From: Lanius collurio
Lineage: Eukaryota; Chordata; Aves; Passeriformes; Laniidae
DNA length: 64,000 nt
Reading direction: 5' to 3'
NCBI GenBank assembly: GCA_020086605.1
Contig: JACBWW010000045.1
Span: forward strand, 4,028,762 to 4,092,761
Shown here piece after piece: positions 51,281-63,600 of the stretch; position 1 is the stretch's first letter, and each line of letters opens with the position of its first letter. The position numbers and the translations under genes were made by a program. Below the pieces are notes generated by a model, which made no database searches, was not told the origin of the DNA, and worked only from the letters and a program-made list of their open reading frames with translations.

Positions 51281-51365
51281 TGATAACAGCCAAGCCCCGT
51301 CCTTATCACCTCAAGAGTCAATTATCACAGGGGTGGGAAGTTAATGGGAAATTCGGCAGCAGCTG
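51281..51365. promoter_or_regulatory. Possible enhancer: three TGATAA sites with KLF-like and E-box motifs
   Basis: Three TGATAA hexamers lie within 47 bp: plus strand at 51281-51286, minus strand at 51303-51308 and 51322-51327. GGGGTGGG (a KLF/CACCC-type motif) follows at 51330-51337 and an E-box CAGCTG at 51360-51365; a CCAAT sequence lies just upstream near 51265. GATA, CACCC and E-box sites together are the usual grammar of blood-cell enhancers. The motifs are visible; function is an inference and no promoter or gene is nearby in the window. Confidence 0.3.
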
Positions 51366-54300
51366 CTTTTTGCTGTGGATGTGGACACACTGAGCCAGGC
51401 TGGGGACACAGGGTGTCATTCCTTAGTGCAAAATCATGTTTTTAGATAGCTAAATCCACTCAAACATGCAGGCAGATATCTGCACAGAACGAACAGGGGA
51501 GCTCAGGCTTTGCTGGGATGCAGATTTCCTCATCACCATCCACCACCTGCTGCACCACTCCACGCACTGGCACAGCCACGGGGGTTTTTTCTGATATCAA
51601 ATATACTTTTCGAGTACTAGAGGTGACATCTATTTTATAATTGCTGGGCTAAAGAACCCCTATTTATACCATATTAATGCCTAAAAATGGCTGAGGATTC
51701 TTTCTCACCAAGAAAATGACATTTAGAAGAAGCTGGATTTCTAAGTCAATTATCAGGCTGAGAGAAACTTTAAATCTTAATTATAATAAGTGTACTAAAA
51801 TAAAATGAGAAATTTTCAAGTGCTTTCTGTTTTTACAATATCAGAAAAAGTATTGTATTGAATGCCTCAAAACCCTTTTAAAACAAATATATTTATTTAT
51901 GGAGAAAGCAGAATTTCCTTTCCCTTGCAATGGTTGATAGAGACCTTGCCCTAGCCATGCCCTACCACAGGAAACCCAGAGAAAAAGGGATTTTATTCCA
52001 GAGGCATTAAATTAGGGTTTAACTCCTTAATAATGCATGTAGAGATGCAGAATATGGTACTACTGAAGCATAAACTTTACACAGAGCTTTAAAAAAATAT
52101 ATTAATAATGCTTTGGCTTTCAGGAGTGGATGGAGTTGTGTTGGGGAAAAACTCTGGGAATGGCTGTGCTGGCAGAGAATGAAGCAACTTTTCCTTCCTT
52201 TGTACCCCCCTGCTCTGCTATGTCCTGTGCCAGTAAATCCAGGGCAGATTTGTACAAAATAACTCTGAATAGAAAAATAAAAGTGGACATTTTCCATGCT
52301 GCACATCACTTGAGAAATCCCTGACAGACTCAGGATTTGCAGGAGACCGAATTGTTAACTTCTAGAATTACAAATCAAGCATCATCCCATATGGCACTAC
52401 TTTTCAAATGACTTCCCTGTAAATCACAAAATCAAAAGTCTGACTCATCAGCTCTGCCACAGAGTGTGCCCATGACAGGAATGTGGGTTTCTCACAGAAC
52501 CAAAGGATTACAATATCCCAGTTAGTGCCCAGGGTCACTGGGAGTGACTCTGGGAGTAACTCAATTCTCTTTCTTCTGTGTCCTCCCCTTTTTAAAAAAT
52601 TATTTTTACCTTCTCAAGGGTTTACTCTTATCTTGTGTGCCTTTTCTGGAGCTCCTTGGCTCCCCTCTAGGGGAATATTATACCCAGTAAACATTCAACC
52701 TAAGCGTTTTTCTTTAAGTTTTATGCAAACCAACAAGGACATCGCCAGAATCAGCTGTACCAGTGCCACACTGCTGTTTTGATCTTACTTTCTATTATTT
52801 CTCTTTATCTATTACCAGTTATTCAAGTAAGATAAACTTATTTAAATTAAACCTCTTCCTTCCATGTCCCTTGCACAGGATGCAGAATCAGGCAGAATCT
52901 GGAAGTAAATCTGCTTTTTGTGATGCATCAGTGAATAAAACAGGCAGTGTCTATAACCAGGGAGCTTCATTTCATGACAGCAGAATTTCCTCTCTTCCCC
53001 AAAGTTTGCTTCTTTTCTGGGGTATCCAAACAATACCTTTTTCTTGCATATTTATTTTACTCCATCAAAATTTCTGAGGATCTCTTCCTTCCACATTTGG
53101 GATAGACCTGTGTAAGCTTTATGCTATGGATTTCTGGTAAATAAACTGTAGTATAAAAATTGACTTTTCAGCAGCACTAGTACTGAACTCCATTTCAAGT
53201 AGTGACCAACTGAGTCAGTCAAAGGAATCAGGAAAAATAGAGAGAACTTTACTTTCTTGAGCTTCTCAGTGTTTTCCAATACATTAATTTATATATTGTT
53301 ACTGAGAAATATTATACCTGTGATGCTTTAGCTTTCAAAAACACAAAGACTACAAGAATGACAGGTAAAATATGATTTTTTCAGTAATTCCTACTGTGAA
53401 TTAGTTAAAATTTACAGTAGAGCAGGATATAAGCTTTGATCCACACTGCAGCATCCCCATAGCTCACTCCTGAGATTATTTCATTGCCATCTGAAGCACG
53501 TATGGAGAGACAGGGCCTGCTCTAATTACAATATTGTAGTTTTGACTGACAGACAATATGTCTACAATCAACTCATTTGAAAGCCATGTGTTGCGACAGT
53601 TCCTTGTCCGACTCCATAGTGCAGAACCAAGACAAATCAGTGCCTTGTTACTCTGCACTAATCCCACTCTTAAAAAAAAAATAAAAGTCTTAGGAAACAC
53701 ATGTACACAAAGAAGAGTGGGCCAAGAGGTACCCCAGTTTCATTTTATCTGTTCCTGATTGTTAACATCTGTTGGATCTGTAAACATGGCCAGAGCGTTT
53801 GAAAATAACACTTCAAGACATTTATATTCCAAAATTACTGATTCCAAACTTCCCAAACTTCCCAAGTGTTATTCTAAAGCAAAGAAGGTTTAAATACGAA
53901 AATTAAAAAAAAATCTCCATTTTTGAAATCGCAAGAATCCCCACATTATTACACTTATTCCTTACTCACACCAATATAGAGCTGACACTAAAACAATGTT
54001 TTTATTCTGACCTCATACAGGCCTGGATAAGTATAATTATTATGCAGCATAATATGACAGAGATAGCTGTCATTAGTAGAATTTCTGGAATTTTGAACAT
54101 ACATTTCAATAGCCTAAGTGGACCTAGCTTGGCAATTTAGCTGACCCTGGAAAAGAGTGCCTTATGTTCATCTTGTGCAATCTGTCCAGTAACAGATGTA
54201 CACCATTAAGATGTAAAGTGAGGTGGAGGAGGATGGGAACAGCAGGAGAAGAGTCAGGCCATTAGCAGAGGAGCCATGAGCTTCCCTAGGCCAGCACCAA

Positions 54301-56075
54301 GGGAGACAGGAACCTACAAATCACTCAAAACAGGTTTCCCAGTAAACCTGTGATAAACAAATTCCTATTTTTGAAGCATTGCACTTACTTTATGTTAAAT
54401 GATATGTAAACATGTGAAAAAACCCGAGTCCCTGCAGTGTGTTTGTGGTGAGAGCACGAGGTGGGGAGAGGCTGCAGAGAGGTTTGGGTGTAACGGGGGC
54501 ACAGAGGGAGCGAATTCAGCCAGCCCCAAACCATCCCCTGGGCTCAGGCAGAGCAGGCTTCCCCTCTCCTCCAGCACCCAGAGCCCCAGGAAGCAGCAAA
54601 CCCACGGGTGGGAAAGTTCTCCAGGTGAAGAGTTGGTGTTGACCTGCCCCAGCAGCAGACACAGCCTGGCACGTTATTAACTCATCTTATTAGCACAATG
54701 AATTTACTGGGAGGGTTTGATGGGTTTAAGCTCTGTCCTGCCTACTGGTTTCTGTGAAATTTTCTCACCTTTGCTTATTCAGTTATTACCACAAATGTGT
54801 AAAACCAGACAGGACTTGCAATTAATTGGTTTTTAAAATGTTCAAAGTGCCACTTTCTAGGATTATCGCAACATAAAAATATTCATCATATCTGCCCACA
54901 CCAAATGTTGGTATAAATTATTAATTTAAGGCAAATGTGACAATTAAGCAGATTTATTAGCCTTAATACATCATGCAATTACTAAATGACTTCTTTTTAA
55001 AGCTCATCTTCCCTCTTCCCCTGCAAGCAAAACTGCTTTTGTTTTAGGTACCATATTTTATTTATTGATACACATCATCTTGAGAATGAGCTATCCAAGT
55101 TAAATTTTGTAGTGGAAGCATTTAATTAACACACAAACAAAGTACATACAGATACTTATTAGCATCACAATAGCAGTCTCAAGGGAGGAAAAAAGTCTCC
55201 TTCAGACAGAGTTTTGAAGTAAATAATTAACAGACAAAACAATCTCTGAAACTGTGGCTAAAGCACACTTCTATTTGCAGTTTTGGTGCAGGGACCTCTA
55301 ATTGACCAGGGCTGGATTGCTCATCCCTGAAAGTAGCCCTTTTTTCCAGAAGAAACCACAGAAGGGAGAATAATGGCCACGTTTGTTTTTCCCTTGCCTG
55401 TGGCACAAGGTCTATTCTGTCAATACCAGAACATCAGCTCTCAAGACTGTCAGGATTATGATTTTTATGTTTTCAGAGGTATGAGAGTCCCTAGCTGTCA
55501 GTATATTTATTAGAAATACAGATAGAAAAATTTTAAATCCCCTTAATTGTAATAAACACATATAAAATATGGCTCTTTGGACAACTCTGGTCTTTCCCAC
55601 AAACACAACTTGCTCGCCACATATTCCTTTGGGTATCTTTTATAAAAAAATAGCTGTGGTTGTGGTTTAGGTTTTTTTCCCCCCTCACACATTACATGTT
55701 GCTCTGGGAGCTTAAGACACTGTTTTCAGCTGAGCAAAAGGAAATGTCAGGGATAATTTTGATAAATGTTGAGCCATCTCATCTTTTCTGTTAACAAGTG
55801 CTCTGTGTGTCTAATAACATGCACTTGGGAAGCTGATTTTTCTTTTTCATGCGACCTCACAGAACTAAAAAGGGGCTGTGCCTTCTGCTGGGGCAGTAAC
55901 AGGGATGGAAAGGCTTAACAAACACAGAGAGAGAAGAAAAGGCCTCCCACCCCTCCCCACCCTGTGGGCCATCCCTGTCCTGGGCTTGGGGCTGGTTCTC
56001 GGGAATTGTCTGGTGAGGGACAAACACGGACCCACAGACAGTGCTGGCACGGACACACCAGGGCAGCCTGAAGCG

Positions 56076-57000
56076 GGCTGGGATCGGCTCGGCTGGGCTG
56101 GGATCAGCTCGGCTCAGCTCAGCTCAGCTCAGCTCAGCTCGGCTCAGCACGGCTCGGCTCTGCTCGGCTCAGCTCAGCTCAGCTCAGCACGGCTCGGCTC
56201 AGCTCGGCTCAGCACGGCTCGGCTCAGCTCAGCACAGCTCGGCTCGGCTCAGCTCAGGTCAGCTTGGCCCAGCTCGGCTCGGCTCAGCTCGGCTTGGCTC
56301 GGCTCGGCTCGGCTCGGCTCGGCTCGGCTCGGCTTGGCTCGGCTCGGCTCAGCTCAGTTCAGCTCAGCACGACTCGGCTCGGCTCGGCTCAGCACGGCTC
56401 AGCTCAGCTCAGGTCAGCTTGGCTCAGCTCAGCTCAGCACAGCTCGGCTCGGCACAGCTCGGCTCAGCTCAGCACAGCACGGCTCGGCTCGGCTCGGCTC
56501 AGCTCAGTTCGGCTCGGCTCAGCTCGGCTCGGCTAGGCTCGGCTCAGCTCGGCTCAGCTCAGCTCAGTTCGGCTCGGCTCAGCTCAGCTCGGCTCAGCTC
56601 AGCACAGCACGGCTCGGCTCGGCTCAGCTCAGCACGGCTCGGCTCGGCTCGGCTCGGCTCAGCTCGGCTCGGCTCAGCTCAGCTCAGCTTAGCTTGGCTC
56701 AGATCGGCTCGGCTCAGCACGTCTCAGCACGTCTCAGCTCGGCTCGGCTCAGCTCAGCTTGGCTCAGCTCAGCTCAGCACAGCTCAGCACAGCTCAGCTC
56801 GGCCCAGCTCAGCTCGGCTCAGCTCAGTTCAGCTCAGCACAGCTCAGCACAGCTCAGCTCGGCTCAGCTCAGCTTGGCTTGGTTCTGCTCAGCTCGGCTC
56901 ATCTGAGCTTGGCTTATCTCAGCTCAGCTCGGCTCAGCTCAGCTCGGCTCAGCTCAGCTCAGCACAGCTCAGCATAGCTCAGCTTGGCCCAGCTCAGCAG
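56076..57000 (+). repeat. Pentanucleotide RGCTC satellite-like array, about 185 units
   Basis: The 925-bp stretch is made of 5-bp units, mainly GGCTC and AGCTC with variants AGCAC, GGCTT/AGCTT, AGTTC and AGGTC. Every unit keeps the same 5-bp phase from end to end; I see no indel breaking it. GGCTC and AGCTC differ at the base after the preceding C, so CG becomes CA, and GGCTT before G shows CG to TG: the pattern of methyl-CpG decay. Internal copies show local duplication by 60 bp (56771 with 56831) and 130 bp (56461 with 56591). On the plus strand no pentamer combination makes a stop codon easily, so two frames stay open (55878-56906, 342 codons; 56041-57078, 345 codons), giving Ser/Ala/Gln/Leu/Arg/Gly low-complexity translations. 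The 130-bp step is not a multiple of three and two frames are equally open, so these are not genes. Confidence 0.97.
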
Positions 57001-57044
57001 CCCTCAGTGATCAGTGCAAAACTCCAAAGCAGTCCAAGATCAAA

Positions 57045-57090
57045 CACTGGCTGCTCTTGGAGATCTTTTCCAACCTAAGACTTTTAAGCT
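57045..57090 (+). mobile_element. Possible CR1 3' tail fragment next to the array
   Basis: CTCTTGGAGATCTTTTCCAA followed by CCTAAGACTTTTA resembles the end of many avian CR1 copies (GGAGGTCTTTTCCAACCTAA then a TGATTCTRTG-like repeat). Only about 30 bp match and the terminal octamer repeat is missing or decayed, so the call is weak. Confidence 0.4.
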
Positions 57091-58617
57091 GTTCCTGCAG
57101 GAACTGAACTCTTCACACAGACTCAGAAAACCAAGGGTTCCTCCTTTCCTACAGACTCTCACTGGGACGTGAGAAATGCTACAGAGCAGAGAGGATTTAT
57201 ACCAGTCCCGTCAGTACTTGGAGGGCTGTGCTACATTTCCAGTGATTATTCTCTGTAGCCAAACGCCTTTGACAGTGCAGAGTCTCAAATTCGGAATTCC
57301 AGGAAAATTCACTGTAGTTCCAATGTATTTTGCTTTTCCAGCAGATTTCCCAGGAAGAAGCTGAGCAGATCTCCCAAGCCATCAGTCAGCCCTGTTCCCC
57401 CACTGGGATGAGCTGAGGGCTTTTAAAGTTCCCTGAGACAGGCTACCAAAACTTCCCAGGTCTACTCTGTCAAAGATGAAGAGGGAATGGTTTATTTTCT
57501 CGTTTTGCACAGGTGGTACTTTGATTCTGTCCTTCTGGGGATAAAACATTAAAAAGAAAGAATTATAACCTGAGCCAGAGACTATCTAATGAAACAAACA
57601 AAAAAACCCCCAATCTAATTTTTCCAAAAAATCAGATTTCCTACAGAACTTCTATTGGTACCTTTGTCACAAGTGAAAGCTTCAAAGTTTCTGTTTAAAA
57701 GGTGTTTCATTTTTTTTGTCATGTAAAGGCTCCTGTGAATTGAGGTAAATAGTAATAAGTTTCTTTCAACTGCTTGACAACTACCAAAGAAGTGAATTTC
57801 CACCAGCTAATAAGAACTAAAAAGATAATTGTAGCCTACCTGGTTTCCTGTAGAAAAAGGATTTTCCTAAGAAGAATAGGTAGATCTCCAAGTGACAAAA
57901 TATTTTTGCTTTAGATGAGACAACTTTCTCATCTTTAAAGAAGTTCTTTAGAAAATTAAGCATACATTTGATATAAATTTTCCCCCACACTGAGCCTAAC
58001 ATTAAGATACTTCATAGTTAAAGAACCATGTTCGGTACTACATTAATTTGTACAAATTTTAGGCTACAATTCCATGTGTCTGTGAAACCTCACTGAATAG
58101 AAATTTTATTTTAAAATTAAATATCTTTTAGTCAATTAAAAAAAAAATCAGTTTCTGCATCTAAACTCCTCTAAGCAAGCTTGTTTTGTTTTAGGAATGA
58201 CCTTTTAGTCAATTATGTAAATTGTAAGGCTGTACAACAGGATATGGTCTGTAGGGATTTGTTCTGTACCAAGGGGTCATTTATTTATGAAATATCTGTG
58301 CTCTATGCCTGTTAAAATATTGATTTCTTCCCCTATGCTCCTTTTTCTGATATAAGCAAAATGATAAGTATTGAATTGAATTAATTTAAAGATTAGCTGT
58401 TATAATGAAGTCTTATTTAATCCTTGGGCAGAGCCAAAAGAGGCAGAATGTGGCTGGCAGAGGTTGGTTTGGAGCAGGCAGAAATCCTGGGAGCAGGGGG
58501 AACTTCTGAGAAGTCTCACCCACATTCTGGTTTAAACACCAAGTTAGTTTTCCTGAGGAAGGAAATGTCAGTGTCACTTGCATCACTCATCCCTGTCCCT
58601 CCTGAGGTGACACAGGC

Positions 58618-58670
58618 AATAATAATAACAAAAACAACAACAACAACAATAATAATAATAATGATGATGA
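58618..58670. repeat. Compound trinucleotide repeat (AAT/AAC/AAT/ATG)
   Basis: Blocks of AAT, then AAC, then AAT, then ATG follow each other with slight interruption. This is a typical compound microsatellite and the reason for low-complexity frames on both strands here. Confidence 0.95.
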
Positions 58671-60642
58671 AAAAAACCCCACTACACTCTCGATTATTAT
58701 TCACTTGATCTTTCATCTTTTAAACACCCATGGCTAGCTAAAAGTGTTCAGGTAATTTAATTTTCCTAAAAATCTTGCAAAGATCTGATTCTCTCTAAGT
58801 GTGCTCCTGAAGCCCCAGCATGTTCCCACTTGTTTTCAGCAAATTATCATCCATTCTCTATTTTGTGATTTGGAGCTGCTCTTTTACCAGGTTCTCATGT
58901 TAGTAAAACACTTCCTAATACCAGAGTTTTATAATTAAATTCCTGTTTCTTCGTCCATAGGTGAGAAATGAACCTTGCTGGCCAATGGAATGATTGGTGT
59001 GATTGTGCTCTGAGGTGTCATTTGTAAAACAATGAATTGTTAGAAGAGCTAATAGGAGCAACCTATGATGATACAGTGTCAACCAAAGCTATTTGTCCTT
59101 CATAATCCCTGCCTTTATGGGTTAAAAATAGTTGTATATTCAAAAGCAATCTGAATTTCAGTGTCTCAGTTGTTGGTATGTCAGTAATTTATCTAGAATA
59201 GTCCACACTTTGTCATAATATCCCCAAAAATATTGCAAGTTCATTTAATGGTGTGCTGTGCTTTAGAAAAATACATAGTTCCATTTCAGGAAGAATGTTG
59301 CATTCAAAGTTTTCTTGGTGTCCTTGGTATTTTGAAAAAGACAAGAGACTTTGACATTCTAATACTTGGGTGTTTAAAAAACTTCAGTAATAATGTTAAT
59401 ATGAAAAAAATACACAGAGAAATTTTTATTTTCCATAATAAAACTATAAAACCCCCCCACCATGTCTAGAATAAAATGCAGCCCACGGAATAATGAAAGA
59501 AAACATTTATGTATATATTTCATCAGCTTTGAAATGTAAGTGCATAGAGAAAATCCTGGTCTGCACTTCCAAAAACTTCTCAAAATCGTTTATAAGGATC
59601 AAATGGATCATGAGGCAGCCTCTGGAATCACCATAAAGGGGGGAGCGAAGACCTCCTGTACCTGAGTCAGGCATTGACATCTGACTCTGCATTCTAAGGA
59701 AATTTGATTTTCGATTTCAATTTTCTACCTGTGTAATGCCAGACTTTCACATCAATTTATATCCCAAGGAAGAAAGTCTGAGCCTCAAAATGTGTAAGTA
59801 GAATCAGGGACTTATTGTGATCCATGAAATCCTAATTACTGAGCTGTTACCAGAAATAGGAGCTGGCTGACAGTGCAGTGCACCGGCACAGTTTGATCAC
59901 TAATTGTAATGCACCAGGAGCCATAAAAGTGCTTCAGAATGCTATTATGGTTTTTAATTCTGGACTGGGATTTGGAAACCTTAAAATGCTTTTAAAAAGA
60001 GCCTTCTCTATCTTGGCAAAATAAACTGCTACAAGTGATTAAAGGAAAATGAGGGGTGAATGGACTGACAAAAGGACAGACTGTAGGATGCAAGCAGGAA
60101 AATTTATAATGTGGGAACATTTCAGAACTGGGATGACTTCAGGAGCCAATTTAAAGGATTTCTCTGGATATTAGGTGAGCTAGTGGGACAGCAGGTACCT
60201 CACATGAGCTAAGTGCATCTAAAGTACCTTGTTAGATCTCCAGCACACTTGAAGGAATGAGCAGTAACAAGTTAAAAAATTTCTTCTCCAACATTTGCCA
60301 CTTGCTGCACTGAACATCTACTCTGTAACTTCAGTCCAAAATTTACCATTAAAATTATGTAAACAAATAATGTAAATAATGACTGGAAAGGATTATTCCC
60401 TAATTCTAAATCACATTGTTCTGGTAGCAGCTCAAAGCTAAGCAATTTTATTGTGCTCCAGCTCTTTCAATGAACATCAAATTCAATTTTAGCAATTCCA
60501 ATACTCATGTCATTAATCAGAGTTTGGACTTCAATGCAAATAGCAATATGCAACACAATGAAATATTCCAATGTCGCCCTGATTTTTAGAAATCTTTTAG
60601 CCTTCTGATGTTTTCATTCTAGTTGCAAACTTCCCCACACAT

Positions 60643-60643
60643 N
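60643..60643. other. Single undetermined base
   Basis: One N within otherwise unique sequence. Confidence 0.99.
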
Positions 60644-63600
60644 CATCTCTATTTTGTGGTTATTATTTTATTGATATTGCTGCAATGAGAAATCCACCCC
60701 CCAGTCCTCACAATGATTTAAGGGATGCTCAGGCAGCTTTTTCACATTATTATCAGTCTTTCTGAACAACGAGAGAGGAAATGCTTATTCAAGCTACAAA
60801 ACCATGGAAGTGAAAAAAAACCCCTCTTTCACGTCGATTTTCCACATTAAAATTCTTTGTCTGTTTCAAATTTAAAAGCAAGCAATAGCTGAGATATGCA
60901 TTGGGCTCTGTCAGATGCAAAGCAACACCGAGTGCTGCAGACCATCAGTGCAGAGCACTGGGGCTCTTCCCTACTCCGAGTTCTTCAGGAGCCCAAATCC
61001 CTCGTGTGATTCCAAAAATGTTCCATATCCTCAGCACAATGCCAAAGCAAACTGTGCCAAATCCATGTTCCATACTCTGTTTGCAGATATATTACACCAA
61101 TCCTTGCGAGGACAGAGGTGTGTTTTCTTGGGTGTTTGCACTTTGCTATGTAAATTCTCAACACTCAGCACAGCCAAAAACCTGTTTCCTTCAGCTGAAA
61201 TTGATAGCACAGGGAGATTTTTTGTTTTGATTAAAAAACCTCCACAACTTTAGTCATTAAACCCAAGCCTTAATTATTTACATGTTTCACATTTTGCTTG
61301 TATGTAGACTGAATTATAGTCAATATTTTTTGACAAATATGAAAGAATTCTAGTGAGATAAAACTGGGTAAAATGATATGCCACATTTTCTAGAATTAAA
61401 ATAGAGTAAATCTGGATTTCAGCAGAAAATAATCCAAATTGAACACTGAAATCAGCTCAGTAACAGTTCAATTTACTGAATGTTATAGCCAAGACAGATT
61501 TTGCTTTTTTTTAAAGAGTGAATTGGTATCATAAACCCAAAGTTTCACCTTGATGAAAGGTGACCTTTGGAAACAGGCAATTGTAATGTGAAACTAGTGC
61601 TGAAAATGGAACTTCCAAATAAAGCCCTGACAATTTTTAATTTTTTTTTTAAAGTAAATAAAACACAGCAGCTCAAACCCTACAAGAGGAAGATAAACCA
61701 AACTATAACAGGAAATATTTAAGAAATATTCACTCTCACTATTCAAAGGGAATATTTTGCCAGTGTGCAGAAATGTTTCATCCCAACTGCCTTTGCAGCT
61801 GTGTCACAGCACAATTAATATGTGTTCCATGGATTACTGCGTGCAAGAGAACACTTCCAAGAGAAATTAAACACGGATACAACCTTCTGGCTCAAGATGT
61901 CCCCAAACTGCAGCCTGCCAGAAGTGTCCCTGGGGACACAGCAGGAGCAGCTGAGTGTTTGCTCTCCTTTCCCCAATATTCCAAGAGATCCTCCAGTGCT
62001 GGAGGGAGGCTGGTGTGAGCCAGCCTGGCAGGGCCCGTGCTCACCACGCTCTGGAGTTCTCAGCAAGGTGACTCTGGAGTGATTTTGTGCATTTGTTCTT
62101 GAGAGAAGGAAGGGACTGAGAACAGCCTTTAATAAAGGGACACAGATGTTTGTGTTTATTGCACCACCTGAGCTAATTAAAATTCTTACCTTTTTGAAAA
62201 AAGGAAAAAGCTCCCTGTGGGAATGAGAAGTGGCTTTAAAAAAAAAATACAGATGGGATAATGAAAAAGGACTATTTTCAAAATAAATTATTTGGTTTAG
62301 AGGTTTTGAGGAAAGAAATGAGTGTCATGACACTGATGCCCAATTTCTCAGCTTTCTTTGTTTGACTCAAGGTATCAGGAATTGGGTTTGTCAGACAAGT
62401 GCCTGAAGATCCAAGGGAGACCTACAGCACCTTGTAATGGGTAAGAGGTTTTGTACTCAGCATTTGAGAGGGAAATGACTGGAATAAAGGGTCCTGCCCA
62501 TCTTGAACACCTAAAGGTGACAGCCTTTGGCTGATAAATACTGTCATGGTATTGCTGTTGTTACATGAATTCTAAAGAAGATGAAAAATCTTGTCACATA
62601 TTTCCCAGATGTTCCTGAGCTTTACCATATTCACAGGGATTTCTGAGCAACACCCTCAAGAAAATACCAGTGAAGTGGTCTATAGCTACAGAAATTCATA
62701 CCTCAGTTGGAGATGCACCTATCTGACTTTTTTTTTTTTCATTTCGTATTTTGTTTTCTAGGATTAAATTCTTTTTGTAGTGAAGTAGATAATGAATATA
62801 AATTGAACAACCCCCTCCCATATTTCATTGAACTGATCTTGAAACAAAAATGCCAGATAAAAGAAAAAAAAGCTTTAATCTGAATTAGTTTTAGAGTCAA
62901 ATTCTTCTGCAGAGATAAAAGATTTCTGTTCACAGATAGGTTTCTGTTTACCTAACAACTAACAAATATTTTCTAAAGGTCTGAGAATTTTCCATAGCAT
63001 CTTGATACAATTGAATAGAAGACCCATTTAGCCTAATGAGCATTAAGATTAAATCATTTACTCACAGATCAAAGGAGATTTTAATTATGTAAACGAGTTG
63101 TTCAGAAACACAAAGTGTTCCATTAAGCTTCACAATTAATACATACAATATTTATGAGTTCAGACTTTTTTCCTTGTTAAAAATTGATTGTTACATCAAA
63201 AAAAAAAGTTTCCCTAGATGCACTGATTGAAGGAAAAATGTTTCAAGCCATAAAAGTAGCATGCAGGCAAAAGATTTTACTGCCTTTTGCTTTTCCTTCT
63301 CCTCTTCGTTCTCCCCTTCTCTTTTTTTGTTGTTGCTCTGAGCGTCTTGTCACCAGATGTTCATTATGTGCACAAAACACTGAGTTCCCATCAGTGAGGA
63401 CTCCCAGCATGGCCCTGCCCCACTGCAGGGCTGGCACTGGGGTCCTGCATGGGTCTGGTGCAAAACAAAGCACTCCTAAAACTGAAGCTCTCCCCACTTT
63501 CCATTTCTTAGAACATGGGACAACAATAACCAATACCACAGTGCAAAAAGGAGCTGAGGTTGGGTTCACTGGTGCGTAGCACAAATTATTTTTCTCTCTC

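Larger units (their letters stand above)
48913..56075. other. AT-rich unique noncoding sequence
   Basis: No supported gene. Simple repeats: an A run at 49852-49866, (AAAT)n at 50148-50167 and (AG)n at 51056-51069. A GATA-type motif cluster at 51281-51365 is listed separately. A GC-richer patch occurs at about 54430-54660 with short frames on both strands. A short direct repeat of TTCCCAAAC lies at about 53850. A plus-strand frame starts at 55878, but its length comes from the downstream pentamer array. Confidence 0.5.

Noticed and set aside
55878..57078. Two frames of more than 340 codons as genes
   Set aside because: They consist almost wholly of the pentamer array. Two plus frames are equally open, the translation is low-complexity, and internal duplication steps are not all multiples of three.
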